Origin: Clostridiales bacterium
GTDB taxonomy: Bacteria; Bacillota; Clostridia; Peptostreptococcales; Anaerovoracaceae
Length of the DNA stretch: 5,417 bases
Direction: 5' to 3'
Assembly (NCBI GenBank): GCA_009778945.1
Contig: WRFF01000116.1
Location: forward strand, 1 to 5,417
The translations under genes were made by a program, and so were the position numbers. Shown in pieces: positions 5,407-5,417 of this stretch (positions are counted from its first letter, which is position 1; every line of letters starts with the position of its first letter). The notes under the pieces were generated by a model. It saw only the letters and a list, made by a program, of their open reading frames with translations. It was not told where the DNA came from and made no database searches.

Positions 5407-5417
5407 TATCTGTTTGC

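Noticed and set aside
5326..5417. Open frame from ATG at 5326 running off the right edge (MEIDGVRLPGKESRG...)
   Set aside because: It has about 30 codons, no clear Shine-Dalgarno sequence and no recognisable family, and it overlaps the hairpin. More sequence to the right would be needed to accept it.

Overview
The window looks like a piece of chromosome from an anaerobic, moderately GC-rich Firmicute, probably of the Clostridia. The pointers are strong AAGGAGG-type ribosome binding sites, sigma-A-type promoters, a CoA-dependent flavoenzyme fused to rubredoxin, and a class A flavodiiron protein. All genes read on the + strand. No RNA gene, insertion sequence, prophage or CRISPR array is visible.

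Layout. The last 35 codons of a gene that looks like trmB (tRNA m7G46 methyltransferase) end at 109. A 130-nt AT-rich control region follows, with two nested inverted repeats and a promoter; one of the repeats resembles an IscR type 1 operator. Next is an Rrf2-family regulator (241-645) with three cysteines suited to an Fe-S cluster. After 86 nt comes a 635-residue three-part fusion (732-2639): acyl-CoA dehydrogenase, then the FAD domain of ETF alpha, then rubredoxin. A flavodiiron protein (2691-3917) follows 51 nt later with no terminator between. A strong intrinsic terminator (3941-3971) closes this unit. A separate promoter and a metal-dependent amidohydrolase (4075-5307) come next, and the window ends in a long imperfect hairpin (5360-5406).

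How the genes may work together (inference). The fusion and the flavodiiron protein together supply every carrier of a short electron chain: acyl-CoA to dehydrogenase FAD, to ETF-type FAD, to rubredoxin iron, to FMN, to the di-iron site, to O2 (or NO). Rubredoxin is the classical donor of class A flavodiiron proteins, and here it is tethered to an acyl-CoA-oxidising flavoenzyme. The Rrf2 protein just upstream is a plausible redox or Fe-S sensor for itself and perhaps for this pair. The amidohydrolase sits behind a terminator and has its own promoter, so it is probably unrelated.
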